NCBI GenBank assembly: GCA_018658605.1
Contig: JABHUV010000335.1
Coordinates: 1 to 7,726 of the forward strand
DNA: 7,726 bases
Origin: Planctomycetaceae bacterium
GTDB lineage: Bacteria > Planctomycetota > Planctomycetia > Pirellulales > Pirellulaceae
Direction: 5' to 3'
Shown in pieces: positions 1 to 7,151 of this stretch. Under the pieces are notes generated by a model. It was given only the letters and a program-made list of their open reading frames with translations. It had not been told where the DNA came from and searched no databases. Both the position numbers and the translations under genes were made by a program. How positions within the stretch are numbered: the stretch's first letter is position 1; every line of letters begins with the position of its first letter.

Positions 1-2
1 CC

Positions 3-158
3 TTTGATAAGCAGTTTGTTCGCGATTGGCTGGAAACAACGGATTGGGATAAAAACAGCCCTGCTCCGTCGTTGCCAGATGACATCATCATGAACACTCG
101 GGCAAAATATATCGAGGCATACGAAGTTATTTCGGGGCGAGAATTTCCTTGGAAATAG
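3..158 (+). CDS. purC: SAICAR synthase (PurC), C-terminal fragment
   Basis: The reading frame enters from the left edge and stops at TAG 156-158, leaving 51 C-terminal residues. They start [11 protein letters not shown], continue through WDKNSPAP and LPDDII, and end [20 protein letters not shown]. This is the characteristic tail of phosphoribosylaminoimidazole-succinocarboxamide synthase of the longer, yeast Ade1-like type, in which the FDKQFVRD block belongs to the last part of the fold and TxxKYxEAYE forms the C-terminal helix. The enzyme joins CAIR and aspartate using ATP to give SAICAR in cytoplasmic de novo purine synthesis. Only the C-terminus is visible, so the start, promoter and full length cannot be judged. 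No canonical hairpin-plus-T-run terminator follows the stop. The identification rests on motif recognition and is firm. Confidence 0.92.
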   Translation, partial: FDKQFVRDWLETTDWDKNSPAPSLPDDIIMNTRAKYIEAYEVISGREFPWK

Positions 159-174
159 TCGCCATCTTCCGAAG

Positions 175-203
175 TCGATAGTGTAGTAAACTTGAACTAT
201 AAT
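175..203 (+). promoter_or_regulatory. Putative sigma70-type promoter for the DUF1080 gene
   Basis: A perfect TATAAT lies at 198-203, with TCGATA (4 of 6 matches to TTGACA) at 175-180 and a 17-base spacer. Transcription would start near 209-211, giving a leader of about 88 bases before the ATG at 298. It lies in the purC/DUF1080 gap, where a promoter is expected. The -35 match is moderate. Confidence 0.4.
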
Positions 204-205
204 AG

Positions 206-236
206 TGTAAGTAGCAAGTTTTAATTGTTGCTTACG
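206..236 (+). other. RNA hairpin at the start of the DUF1080 leader
   Basis: Bases 206-217 pair with 225-236 around a 7-base loop (GTTTTAA, 218-224). The stem is 12 bp with three G-U pairs (212/230, 214/228 and 206/236). No T-run follows, so it is not a classical terminator. If the promoter at 175-203 is real, the hairpin sits at the extreme 5' end of that mRNA, where it could protect the transcript. It could instead mark the 3' end of purC mRNA. Confidence 0.4.
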
Positions 237-297
237 GCCCGCTTGGTAATTAAGCTGAACGGTTTAATACCTCACATGTAATTCAAGCGAGAAAACG

Positions 298-1290
298 ATG
301 CGTGCTATTGTTGTTACTTGTTCTCTAGTTGTTTATCTGTTGGCTGCCATTGCTGGGGGCCAGGAGCGAGTTGCTTTTACGGACATTGAACAGGCAGGCG
401 ACGATTATTTATTTCAGGGTGAGTATCAGGGTGTCGTGCGATTTGCCGGTAAAGTGAAATCCAAGGCTGGCTTACAAGTCATTGCTTTAGGCAATGGTAA
501 GTTTAGTGGGAGTCTGTTAGCTGGCGGATTAGCTGGCGCTGGATGGGACGGAGATACACAATTTGAGCTAAGTGGGGTGCGGTCTGAGAAACAACTTACA
601 CTAAGTGGTGATTTATTCACGGTTATGATCGAGGCGGGTGTCGCCAGTGTTACGTCGACACTTTCCCGCGGTAAATCATGGGGGCGACTCAAACGCGTTG
701 TTCGGCAGAGCGTGACGATGGGAATGCCGGCTCCGGAAGAGGCCATTGTTTTGTTTGCTGGAGAAGCGACGGAGCAATTGATTGACGCCCGTATTACGGA
801 CGAAGGTTTGCTCATGGAAGGCGTGTTGACTCGACCCGTCGTCACTGATTTTCGTTTGCATTTGGAATTTCGCACACCGTTTATGCCGAATTCGGTTGGG
901 CAAGCCAGAGGTAATTCGGGAGTTTATATCCAACAGCGGTATGAAGTTCAAGTACTGGATTCGTTTGGCTTAGCAGGAGTTCACAACGAATGCGGTGGCA
1001 TTTACCGTCAGCGTCCTCCCCAGTTGAACATGGCATTGCCCCCATTAGTTTGGCAAACCTATGATATTTACTTTCGAGCTGCCCGATTTTCAGATGCGGA
1101 TAAAAAAACGGAAAATGCTCGAATTACGATTTACCATAATGGCGTCGCGATTCACAGTAACTATGAATTGACATCTAAAACCGGAGCGGGAAAACCGGAA
1201 GGTCCACAAGCGATGCCGATTCTGTTACAGAATCACAGAGATCCTGTGAGATTTCGAAACTTCTGGTTGTATCACTTACCTACGCAATAG
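298..1290 (+). CDS. Exported DUF1080 (3-keto-disaccharide hydrolase-like) protein
   Basis: The 330-residue product begins with a Sec-type signal peptide: MR, a hydrophobic stretch to about residue 19, and a likely cut near AGG/QE (20-22). Residues 25-135 form a beta-rich N-terminal region (GEYQGVV, GLQVIALGNGKF, GAGWDG). The DUF1080 domain covers about 145-325 and carries family landmarks: HLEFRTPF (188-195), RGNSGVYIQ (204-212), YEVQVLDSFG (215-224), NECGGIY (230-236), WQTYDI (252-257), and a closing PVRFRNFWL (316-324). The fold is a concanavalin-like beta-sandwich, and such proteins are abundant and secreted in Planctomycetota. Some DUF1080 members act on 3-keto-glycosides, but the activity of this protein is unknown. 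ATG 298 is chosen because the signal peptide starts there; no clear SD precedes it. The gene lies 139 bases after purC and probably has its own promoter. Confidence 0.88.
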   Translation: MRAIVVTCSLVVYLLAAIAGGQERVAFTDIEQAGDDYLFQGEYQGVVRFAGKVKSKAGLQVIALGNGKFSGSLLAGGLAGAGWDGDTQFELSGVRSEKQLTLSGDLFTVMIEAGVASVTSTLSRGKSWGRLKRVVRQSVTMGMPAPEEAIVLFAGEATEQLIDARITDEGLLMEGVLTRPVVTDFRLHLEFRTPFMPNSVGQARGNSGVYIQQRYEVQVLDSFGLAGVHNECGGIYRQRPPQLNMALPPLVWQTYDIYFRAARFSDADKKTENARITIYHNGVAIHSNYELTSKTGAGKPEGPQAMPILLQNHRDPVRFRNFWLYHLPTQ

Positions 1291-1353
1291 TCGCGATCGT
1301 GCCGAAAGAAAAATGTTGATTTCCGCTTTACACCTATAGGGTAACTGTATGAA

Positions 1354-1382
1354 TTGCGGGTTCGGCTTTTCAATGCTAAAAT
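1354..1382 (+). promoter_or_regulatory. Possible promoter for the GH10-like gene
   Basis: TTGCGG at 1354-1359, a 17-base spacer and TAAAAT at 1377-1382 (5 of 6 to TATAAT), preceded by TG at 1374-1375 in the extended -10 position. The start would be near 1389, leaving about 125 bases of leader, which contain the SD and short frame described next. The -35 box matches only in its first three bases. Confidence 0.3.
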
Positions 1383-1466
1383 CGCTATTTTTAGTCCTCG
1401 TTTCGACATCATTAAAGATCACCCAGGTCATTGATCGCGCCAATGACGATTGCTGGAGGTAAAATA

Positions 1467-1547
1467 GTGTCAGAGAGAGAGGATGTTTTTTCCTCATACG
1501 TGGTAGTGGTCAAATGGGCCAGATTCGTTTTCATACATCTTACGTGA
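1467..1547 (+). CDS. Possible 26-aa leader frame overlapping the GH10-like start
   Basis: A textbook SD, GGAGGT at 1455-1460, is followed by a 6-base spacer and a GTG at 1467 that opens a 26-codon frame ending TGA 1545-1547. The peptide would read MSEREDVFSSYVVVVKWARF and end VFIHLT, basic and hydrophobic in its second half. The frame differs from that of the GH10-like gene and overlaps its first 34 bases, while the GH10-like ATG at 1514 has no SD of its own. That arrangement suits translational coupling or a leader peptide. No peptide family is recognisable, and short frames after a chance SD are common, so confidence is low. Confidence 0.25.
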   Translation: MSEREDVFSSYVVVVKWARFVFIHLT

Positions 1548-2995
1548 CCGACGCCGAGCAACATCGCTTGCGGCGTTGCTATATGGTGGGCATGGAGGGC
1601 ATTGCTTGGGAACGCGAACTACGAATTTCTGAAAAGATGCTGGTGATTGATCGGTCCACTCATGAATCAGGTAAGCTATTTGTCCCGTGGTTGCGGGCGG
1701 ACGGTGTGGAGGTCATTCTTTCGACGAGTAATCTGCGGGAACAAGAAACGGAATATCATCTCGAAGTCGAATTGGCTCGCGGGACACTAAATCGCTTGAG
1801 AAATTACTTGGCTAATCGTGATCAGACTTTCAAGCTTTCCCCTGCTTACCAATCTTTGCTGGATCAAGCACAGCAGTTGTTTTTGAACGCTGTGTTATCG
1901 ACCGACGATCCGGAAAATAGTCAGCGTAATGCCGCCGATTCTATAGAAACAGCATTGGAGTTGATTGAACTTGTACTATTGGAGGATGCAGGGCATGCTG
2001 TTGAAGTTCGTTATCAAGCGGGTGGAATAAAACCTCTAATAGGTATTGAAATGCCGGTTGTGCCAGAGTCGGAACAGTCGCAGCAGGAAATTGACGAAAC
2101 CTTTAATACAGTAACAATTCCGTTTAATTGGCGAGCGTTGTCGCCGGACACGGACAAATTCAACTTTGATGAAATCGATGGTCCACTGCACTGGGCTTTG
2201 CAACACGATAAGAAAATTATCGCTGGACCACTGGTGCGATTGACGGACGAGTCTATCCCAGAATGGATGTATCTATGGGAAAGTGATTTTACGGCATTTC
2301 AAAACTACCTGATGAATTACGTGCGTGAAGTTATTCAACGCTATAAAGGTCGGGTTCATGTGTGGCATTGTGCAGCTGGATTAAATTCGACCACGGGTCT
2401 GAGATTCTCTGAGGAACAAGTCGTACGAATTGCAGTGGATGTTGTCGAGGTCATTCGACGTATTGATGCCAAAACACCAATTGTGATGAGTTTTGACATG
2501 CCTTGGGGCGGATATACCGCAGATCGTCGAACCGATCTATCGCCGCTGCAATTTGCGGAGGCTCTAGTGCGAGGAGATATCGGATTAAATGGAATAGGGT
2601 TGGAGTTGAATTTTGGTGACGGACTCAATGAATGTGGGTTGTATGATTGTTTAGCCATCAACGCCTTGATAAATCGGTGGTCCCAATTGCAACTCCCATT
2701 GGTCTTAAGTGTTTCGATGGCACATAAACACATATTGCCGGGCACAGTCGAAGATGATCTAGGTGAAAGCGATGATTCGGATAATACTGCTGATCGCCTC
2801 GGCGGCGGTATAGGCTCGAACGAAGTCGCCAATTTATTGATGGTACTTGCCAGTCAAGGTGTGACTCAAGCAATCCTCTGGAATCAACTAAGTGATACAC
2901 CTGATCGCCGAGGAGGGCTTTATACCGGTGACGGACAAACCAAATCGCTGATTAACACCATCCAACGATTGTGCAAAGAACAATTGGGGATTTAG
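1514..2995 (+). CDS. GH10-like TIM-barrel protein, catalytic glutamates apparently absent
   Basis: This 493-residue protein has no signal peptide and is probably cytoplasmic. Residues 1-90 look beta-rich (VIDRSTHESGKLFVPW, 44-59). Residues 85-160 are helical (ELARGTLNRLRNYLA). From about 173 it follows a GH10 endo-xylanase barrel: IGIEMP (176-181), FNTVTIPFNWRALSP (197-211), FNFDEID (216-222), IIAGPLVRL (235-243), RYKGRVHVW (276-284), TPIVMSFDMPWG (321-332), LPLVLSVS (394-401), LWNQLSDTPDRRGGLY (455-470). GH10 enzymes carry the acid/base Glu in W-D-x-x-N-E after the strand ending at W284; here the sequence is WHCAAGLN. The nucleophile normally lies in TELD on strand 7; here it reads SVSM. Activity as a classical xylanase is therefore doubtful. 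An acidic insert (412-424) lies after strand 7. ATG 1514 is kept because MGQIRF fits family N-termini as I recall them; it has no SD. Confidence 0.75.
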   Translation: MGQIRFHTSYVTDAEQHRLRRCYMVGMEGIAWERELRISEKMLVIDRSTHESGKLFVPWLRADGVEVILSTSNLREQETEYHLEVELARGTLNRLRNYLANRDQTFKLSPAYQSLLDQAQQLFLNAVLSTDDPENSQRNAADSIETALELIELVLLEDAGHAVEVRYQAGGIKPLIGIEMPVVPESEQSQQEIDETFNTVTIPFNWRALSPDTDKFNFDEIDGPLHWALQHDKKIIAGPLVRLTDESIPEWMYLWESDFTAFQNYLMNYVREVIQRYKGRVHVWHCAAGLNSTTGLRFSEEQVVRIAVDVVEVIRRIDAKTPIVMSFDMPWGGYTADRRTDLSPLQFAEALVRGDIGLNGIGLELNFGDGLNECGLYDCLAINALINRWSQLQLPLVLSVSMAHKHILPGTVEDDLGESDDSDNTADRLGGGIGSNEVANLLMVLASQGVTQAILWNQLSDTPDRRGGLYTGDGQTKSLINTIQRLCKEQLGI

Positions 2996-3107
2996 GTTGC
3001 GGGAATAGCTGGCAAGTGTTGCAACCGAGTAAATTTGTGGAAACTGTAAATCTTGTGGCCATGGGCAGTTTATTTTGTGAATAGCACTGGAGTTATTTGA
3101 TAGGTAC

Positions 3108-3116
3108 TGGCATAAT
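3108..3116 (+). promoter_or_regulatory. Possible extended -10 promoter for kdsA
   Basis: TGG followed by CATAAT (3111-3116, 5 of 6 to TATAAT) forms an extended -10 element 42 bases before the kdsA ATG. No good -35 box stands 17 bases upstream; a TTGATA at 3097-3102 is too close to serve. The site lies in the 162-base gap after the GH10-like gene, which supports a separate kdsA transcript. Confidence 0.3.
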
Positions 3117-3157
3117 CTGCTCGAATCGAAACAAATTTTGCCTTCCCAAAAGGTCTT

Positions 3158-3994
3158 ATGAAAAATATCACGAACAACCCAGTTGCGATAGCTGATTTGC
3201 AATGTGGTACGGATCAGCCGTTGCTGCTAATTGCGGGGCCCTGTGTGATGGAAACGGCAGAGGCTACTCGACGGATCGCCGATGTATTGCAAGATGCCAT
3301 GGCTGATCTGCCTGTGCAGTTAGTGTTTAAGGCATCTTTTGATAAAGCGAATCGAACGAGTATTCATTCTTTTCGCGGTCCTGGTTTAGATGAGGGCTTG
3401 GAAATTTTAGATCGTATTGTTCAAGAAACCGGTTTGCCTGTGACAACGGATATTCACGAAGCAAGTCAAGCAGCCGCGGTAGCCGATGTTTGTGCAATGC
3501 TGCAGATCCCTGCTTTTCTCGCTCGACAAACTGACCTGCTGATTGCTGCGGCGCAAACCGGAAAACCAGTAAATGTTAAAAAAGGACAGTTTTTATCACC
3601 TAGCGATATGTCAAATGTGATCATCAAACTGGAGCAAAGTGGCTGTAATGACGTGTTGTTGTGTGAACGCGGCACATTCTTTGGCTATGGGCAATTAGTC
3701 AACGATATGCGAAGTTTGCCACAGATGCAACAATTTGGAGTACCTGTTATTTTTGACGCAACGCACAGTGTACAGCAACCTGGCGGGCAAGGCGAAACCA
3801 CTGGGGGGCAGCGAGAAATGGTTGAACCACTTGCCCGTGCTGCCGTAGCAATGGGTGTAGACGGTCTGTTTATTGAAACACACCCAGACCCAGACCAATC
3901 ACCGAGCGATGGCGCTAATATGCTCCCGTTACATGGCATGAAAACTCTGATGCAACGACTCACCAAGATTCGCGCATGTGTCGATACTTTATAA
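3158..3994 (+). CDS. kdsA: KDO-8-phosphate synthase, metal-dependent class
   Basis: The 278-residue product condenses phosphoenolpyruvate with D-arabinose 5-phosphate to 3-deoxy-D-manno-octulosonate 8-phosphate, the first committed step to KDO of lipopolysaccharide, in the cytoplasm. Length and motifs are typical: [11 protein letters not shown] (22-32), [12 protein letters not shown] (57-68), RGPGLDEGL (73-81), TTDIHE (96-101), [11 protein letters not shown] (138-148), ERGTFFGYG (170-178), FDATHSVQ (199-206) and IETHPDP (239-245). Cys29, His203, Glu240 and Asp251 keep exactly the spacing of the metal ligands Cys11, His185, Glu222 and Asp233 of the Aquifex aeolicus enzyme. This places it in the metal-requiring class; the E. 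coli type has Asn in place of the Cys. The start is supported by AAAAGGT at 3148-3154. The lipoprotein gene follows after 36 bases, probably in one operon. No other KDO gene is in view. Confidence 0.95.
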   Translation: MKNITNNPVAIADLQCGTDQPLLLIAGPCVMETAEATRRIADVLQDAMADLPVQLVFKASFDKANRTSIHSFRGPGLDEGLEILDRIVQETGLPVTTDIHEASQAAAVADVCAMLQIPAFLARQTDLLIAAAQTGKPVNVKKGQFLSPSDMSNVIIKLEQSGCNDVLLCERGTFFGYGQLVNDMRSLPQMQQFGVPVIFDATHSVQQPGGQGETTGGQREMVEPLARAAVAMGVDGLFIETHPDPDQSPSDGANMLPLHGMKTLMQRLTKIRACVDTL

Positions 3995-4002
3995 AGGTGC
4001 TG

Positions 4003-4041
4003 ATGCCAATACTTCCGAGATTGAAATTCTATGATCGTTAA
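4003..4041 (+). CDS. Possible 12-aa coupling frame between kdsA and the lipoprotein gene
   Basis: AAAGGTG (3993-3999), starting inside the kdsA stop codon, stands just before an ATG at 4003 that opens MPILPRLKFYDR and stops at 4039-4041. The frame overlaps the first 11 bases of the lipoprotein gene, whose own ATG at 4031 lacks a good SD. Ribosomes finishing this frame would be delivered onto the lipoprotein start. The peptide itself has no recognisable features and may have no role. A chance occurrence is quite possible. Confidence 0.22.
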   Translation: MPILPRLKFYDR

Positions 4042-5902
4042 AAAAAATTATCTGTTACTATTTGCCGTCTTCGTGATAATCTCCGGTTGTCGTGATCGCA
4101 CTCAAGTGACCGTCTCGGACATTCGACCACGAGAAACTAATTCTGATCACTTGCAACAAGCGTTACAGATAATTGATGATCTGGATGCTGCTGATTTTAA
4201 TCAAGCGACTACCAGAAGTATCTTCAACTTCAATCTGTGGTCTAAGCTGCATGACGATGATCCTCAATGGGTTACTCCCTCGTTAATCAACACGGTTCCA
4301 ACTGAACTGGCTAGTACTGGATTGGTACAAGCGATTGGTGGTAAGCGTTTCATCCCACTAGACATTAATTATTTGCATGAAACGAGTTGGTTGCATGCTA
4401 TTGCCCAGTGGGTTGTCGCTGATGATTTACCGCACCGGATGTTTTGGGAATCCTATAAGCCAACTATTGCTGATGAAATTGCTAGTGCAGAATTGTCCAA
4501 GGCACTCAAGTTGTTTGATTGGACAGTGCGAAACATACAGCTCGCACCTTTACTGGACGATCCCACGATGCCTGCCAACACAGAGCAACCAAATAAGATA
4601 GCGCCCCAACTTGGCTTACCGGGACCTGGCTATAGCCGCACCAACCGTGATGTCCTTACGCTGGGCGTTGGCGATTGGTGGCAGCGTGCACGGATTTTTG
4701 TGCTACTCGCGCGACAGCAAGGTATCGATGTTGTGTTGCTAGGACTGCCAGCTGAATTTGGCAAGAGAAATCAACCATGGTTAACCGCAGCAATCATTGG
4801 CAAGGAACTTTACTTGTTTGATTTTAACAAAGGGTTGCCAGTGTTGAATGCAGCCAAGACTGAAATCGTGACGCTTAAGCAACTCAAAGAGAATGTTGAC
4901 TTCGCACAAACACTATTTCCAGCTGCCCTTCAACAGCAACCACAGGAAAGTCTAGACGGATTGGTGGGGTTGATTGAAGCGGACGTTGTTGCCGTTTCGC
5001 ATCGAATGGCGATTTTGGAAAAATATCTCACCGGTGAGCGTCAAATGGTTTTGACTGTGGCGCCGAGCATTATTTCATTGCGGTTGCGAACTGAGCATCA
5101 AATCAATCGATCAAAAATTTGGCTACCCGTTTATGAAGGATATTTATTTGAAGCGGCGTTGCATGAAAAAATTGTTGCTCAAGATGCAGCCGCACTGGAA
5201 TTCATTACTTCAACGCGAAATCATTCGTTGTATCGCGAAGTTCCCCAATTGCGAGAAGGTCGTTTTAAATTATTACGTGGCGTTTTTGATGATGATGAAA
5301 CTAATTTAGGAGTCAAAGGTGAAAACGGTGCCAAGACGTTGATGATGGCGTCACGTATCCCGACGAAGCTAATTGAAGAATTGCTGGAAAATGAAGATAT
5401 CCAACAATCACTCGGATTGTTAAAACCCAATGACACACCCGCTTTATTGTGGCGTCAAGCATTAGTGAACAAACAACTCACGTTTGTGCGAGCTAAGGAT
5501 TGCGCGAGTTTTTATATTGCTATGATCCATATGGAACAAGGACACTATCAGGATGCTATCGATTGGTTTGAAAACAGGACGATAATAAATGATAATGAGG
5601 ATACTGCGAATGCGGTGGCCAAAGAAGATATTCCGGCAGTCGCCGCTACTACAAATAACAATGCTCCCGCTGGCCAGCCAACAGTCGATATCCAAGATAT
5701 TCTCTCCGGTAATTCTCTTTCAAACGGAGTCGCTGTGGATATATCGTTGACTCGGTCTGCCTTTCAGGATTTAGCAGTATATAATCTCGCTCGATGTTAT
5801 GCGGCTTTGGGCCAGCAAGGAGCGGCTGCTGAATTATTACAAGATTCTGAGTCAGAACAACAAACTGGTGACCAACAGTTATCAAAGTTGTTACAAGAAT
5901 AA
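4031..5902 (+). CDS. Lipoprotein with degenerate transglutaminase-like core and TPR-like C-terminus
   Basis: This is a 623-residue protein with a lipoprotein signal: KK, a hydrophobic run from residue 7, and the lipobox ISGC with Cys20 as the lipid anchor. It should sit in a membrane facing the periplasm. Residues 157-271 resemble a transglutaminase-like fold: FDWTVRNIQL (162-171), GDWWQRARIFVLLARQQGID (214-233) and PWLTAAIIGKELYLFDFNKG (249-268). In active members the first block carries Cys and the second His; here Trp216 and Trp250 appear in those places, and only Asp264 remains of the triad, so it is probably non-catalytic. Residues 493-515 (YIAMIHMEQGHYQDAIDWFE) and 578-604 (FQDLAVYNLARCYAALGQQG) look like TPR halves, separated by a low-complexity stretch (about 518-550). 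It probably shares a transcript with kdsA, which suggests an envelope role. The exact function is unknown to me. Confidence 0.7.
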   Translation: MIVKKNYLLLFAVFVIISGCRDRTQVTVSDIRPRETNSDHLQQALQIIDDLDAADFNQATTRSIFNFNLWSKLHDDDPQWVTPSLINTVPTELASTGLVQAIGGKRFIPLDINYLHETSWLHAIAQWVVADDLPHRMFWESYKPTIADEIASAELSKALKLFDWTVRNIQLAPLLDDPTMPANTEQPNKIAPQLGLPGPGYSRTNRDVLTLGVGDWWQRARIFVLLARQQGIDVVLLGLPAEFGKRNQPWLTAAIIGKELYLFDFNKGLPVLNAAKTEIVTLKQLKENVDFAQTLFPAALQQQPQESLDGLVGLIEADVVAVSHRMAILEKYLTGERQMVLTVAPSIISLRLRTEHQINRSKIWLPVYEGYLFEAALHEKIVAQDAAALEFITSTRNHSLYREVPQLREGRFKLLRGVFDDDETNLGVKGENGAKTLMMASRIPTKLIEELLENEDIQQSLGLLKPNDTPALLWRQALVNKQLTFVRAKDCASFYIAMIHMEQGHYQDAIDWFENRTIINDNEDTANAVAKEDIPAVAATTNNNAPAGQPTVDIQDILSGNSLSNGVAVDISLTRSAFQDLAVYNLARCYAALGQQGAAAELLQDSESEQQTGDQQLSKLLQE

Positions 5903-5917
5903 ATCAGCAGATTGCGT

Positions 5918-6868
5918 TTATTGGTCTTCTAGGAATGTTTGCGGAACGAGCAGTCGCATGCGACCAAGCAGTGTTGTTACGGTGATGGGTAATGTTGTAC
6001 AGGGGTCACCGTCAATTTGAACAACCACTCGATTTTGCGTGTTCGCATGAATTCTGAATGATTTTGCCTGCAGCGCAATGTACTCTTTGCTGCGTGAATG
6101 AGTAGACCACCATAGCTGCCAGAAATACTTTATTCCGTGCAGTAATCCTGGTTTGACGAATCCACAGGCGTCAAGTTTGCCGTCGGTGGGGTCGGCCTTA
6201 GGTGCAATCAGCAGCTTTAGTGCGTATTGGCGAATGTTCATGACGAATAGAAAACGAGCGTCAAACGAATTATGTTCGTCAGCAAGGTCTTGAACAAACA
6301 TTTTGGGATACCGGTACTTCCAGATGGCGGTCAAGACTGGAATGAAATATGAAAATTTGGTGATGTGGCCTTTTCGTCGATTCGCTACTCGCTCGGCTAT
6401 ATCACCATCAAAGCCACATCCGAGCATCAGTGCAAACAAAAACTTCTCGCCCGCTTCATTTCTGACTTGTCCCGCATCCATCGAAAGAACTTGACCTTGG
6501 TCAATCAGATCTGCGACGAATTCAGGATCAGCTTTTATCCCGAGATATTTAGCAAGCACATTTTCAGTGCCTTGCGGAAAGATGCAGATGTTAGTGTCTT
6601 TATTCAGGGTATTTAGTAATAGTGATAATGTGCCATCACCTCCAACGCTTACAACGGTTCGCAGTTCGCCCCTAGCCTGTTTTTCTGAGGCGATACACTG
6701 GATCTTATCGATATTGGTCTCAATGGCAGTTTGGAAGCCACGATCGTCTAGTATGGCAGCGAGTTTGTTTGCCAATTCACCGCTGGAACCGCGTCCTGCT
6801 TTGGGGTTGAGTGAAATCAATACAAAGCGAGCTGCAGGGTCAATTGATTGCGCGGTACGAGTCATCAT
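5918..6868 (-). CDS. Diacylglycerol/lipid kinase family protein (YegS/DgkB type)
   Basis: The 316-residue product has the DAGK catalytic domain in the usual order: NPKAGRG (21-27, nucleotide-binding loop), VVSVGGDGTL (72-81, hallmark GGDGT), PQGTENVLAKYLGI (98-111), GCGFDGDI (150-157), then the C-terminal beta-sandwich lobe with APKADPTDGKLD (222-233) and QIDGDP (284-289). The family phosphorylates lipid hydroxyls (diacylglycerol, phosphatidylglycerol or sphingoid bases) with ATP at the inner face of the cytoplasmic membrane. The substrate cannot be told from sequence. The late motif is DGD where many members, including DgkB, have DGE with Glu as the proposed base; Asp may replace it. The start is one of two adjacent ATGs (6868 or 6865 reading leftwards), with no SD. 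The gene converges on the lipoprotein gene with 15 bases between stops. Confidence 0.9.
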   Translation of the reverse strand: MMTRTAQSIDPAARFVLISLNPKAGRGSSGELANKLAAILDDRGFQTAIETNIDKIQCIASEKQARGELRTVVSVGGDGTLSLLLNTLNKDTNICIFPQGTENVLAKYLGIKADPEFVADLIDQGQVLSMDAGQVRNEAGEKFLFALMLGCGFDGDIAERVANRRKGHITKFSYFIPVLTAIWKYRYPKMFVQDLADEHNSFDARFLFVMNIRQYALKLLIAPKADPTDGKLDACGFVKPGLLHGIKYFWQLWWSTHSRSKEYIALQAKSFRIHANTQNRVVVQIDGDPCTTLPITVTTLLGRMRLLVPQTFLEDQ

Positions 6869-7151
6869 TTGAAGCTATTTAATTTGTTTTAACACTACTA
6901 ATACAGGCAAACGCGAACGAGTCGAAGTGTATGAAAGTGGATGTGTTTATTATGAACACCTGTCTGTTTATACCACACATCTGAAGGAAACTGTTTGGTG
7001 TGCTGCGGTAGTAGCGGGGTAGCCGGAAATAGTCACCGAGATTTATTGGAACGAATAAATATACTAAAACACTGCTGTTTTCGTGATATTGGGCGTTTCT
7101 TGATCGCTGATGTTTGCAAAAAATTCCTAGTTTTTATCTTGCGTCGTTTTT
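6869..7151. other. Intergenic, no gene seen
   Basis: This is the upstream side of the minus-strand kinase gene. I find no convincing promoter for that gene, no RNA gene and no credible coding region. Only weak small inverted repeats occur, such as GTGTT/AACAC near 6940-6957. Short T-runs appear from about 7130 onward, just before the promoter-like site at 7152-7180. Confidence 0.5.

Noticed and set aside
426..875. Minus-strand 149-codon frame opposite the DUF1080 gene
   Set aside because: Antisense shadow of a well-supported gene; low-complexity Ser/Pro/Arg-rich translation typical of a reverse frame.
1301..1370. GCCGAA (1301-1306) and TTCGGC (1361-1366) followed by TTTT, as a terminator of the DUF1080 gene
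   Set aside because: The arms are 54 bases apart with only weak inner pairing (CCGC/GCGG), so it is not convincing as an intrinsic terminator.
2356..2832. Minus-strand 158-codon frame opposite the GH10-like gene
   Set aside because: Antisense shadow with no recognisable domain; the plus-strand barrel motifs run through the same bases.
2995..3026. GGTTGC/GCAACC inverted repeat after the GH10-like stop
   Set aside because: Only 6 bp with a 20-base loop and no T-run.
3097..3116. TTGATA plus CATAAT as a complete promoter for kdsA
   Set aside because: The spacer is only 8 bases; only the extended -10 element was kept, at low confidence.
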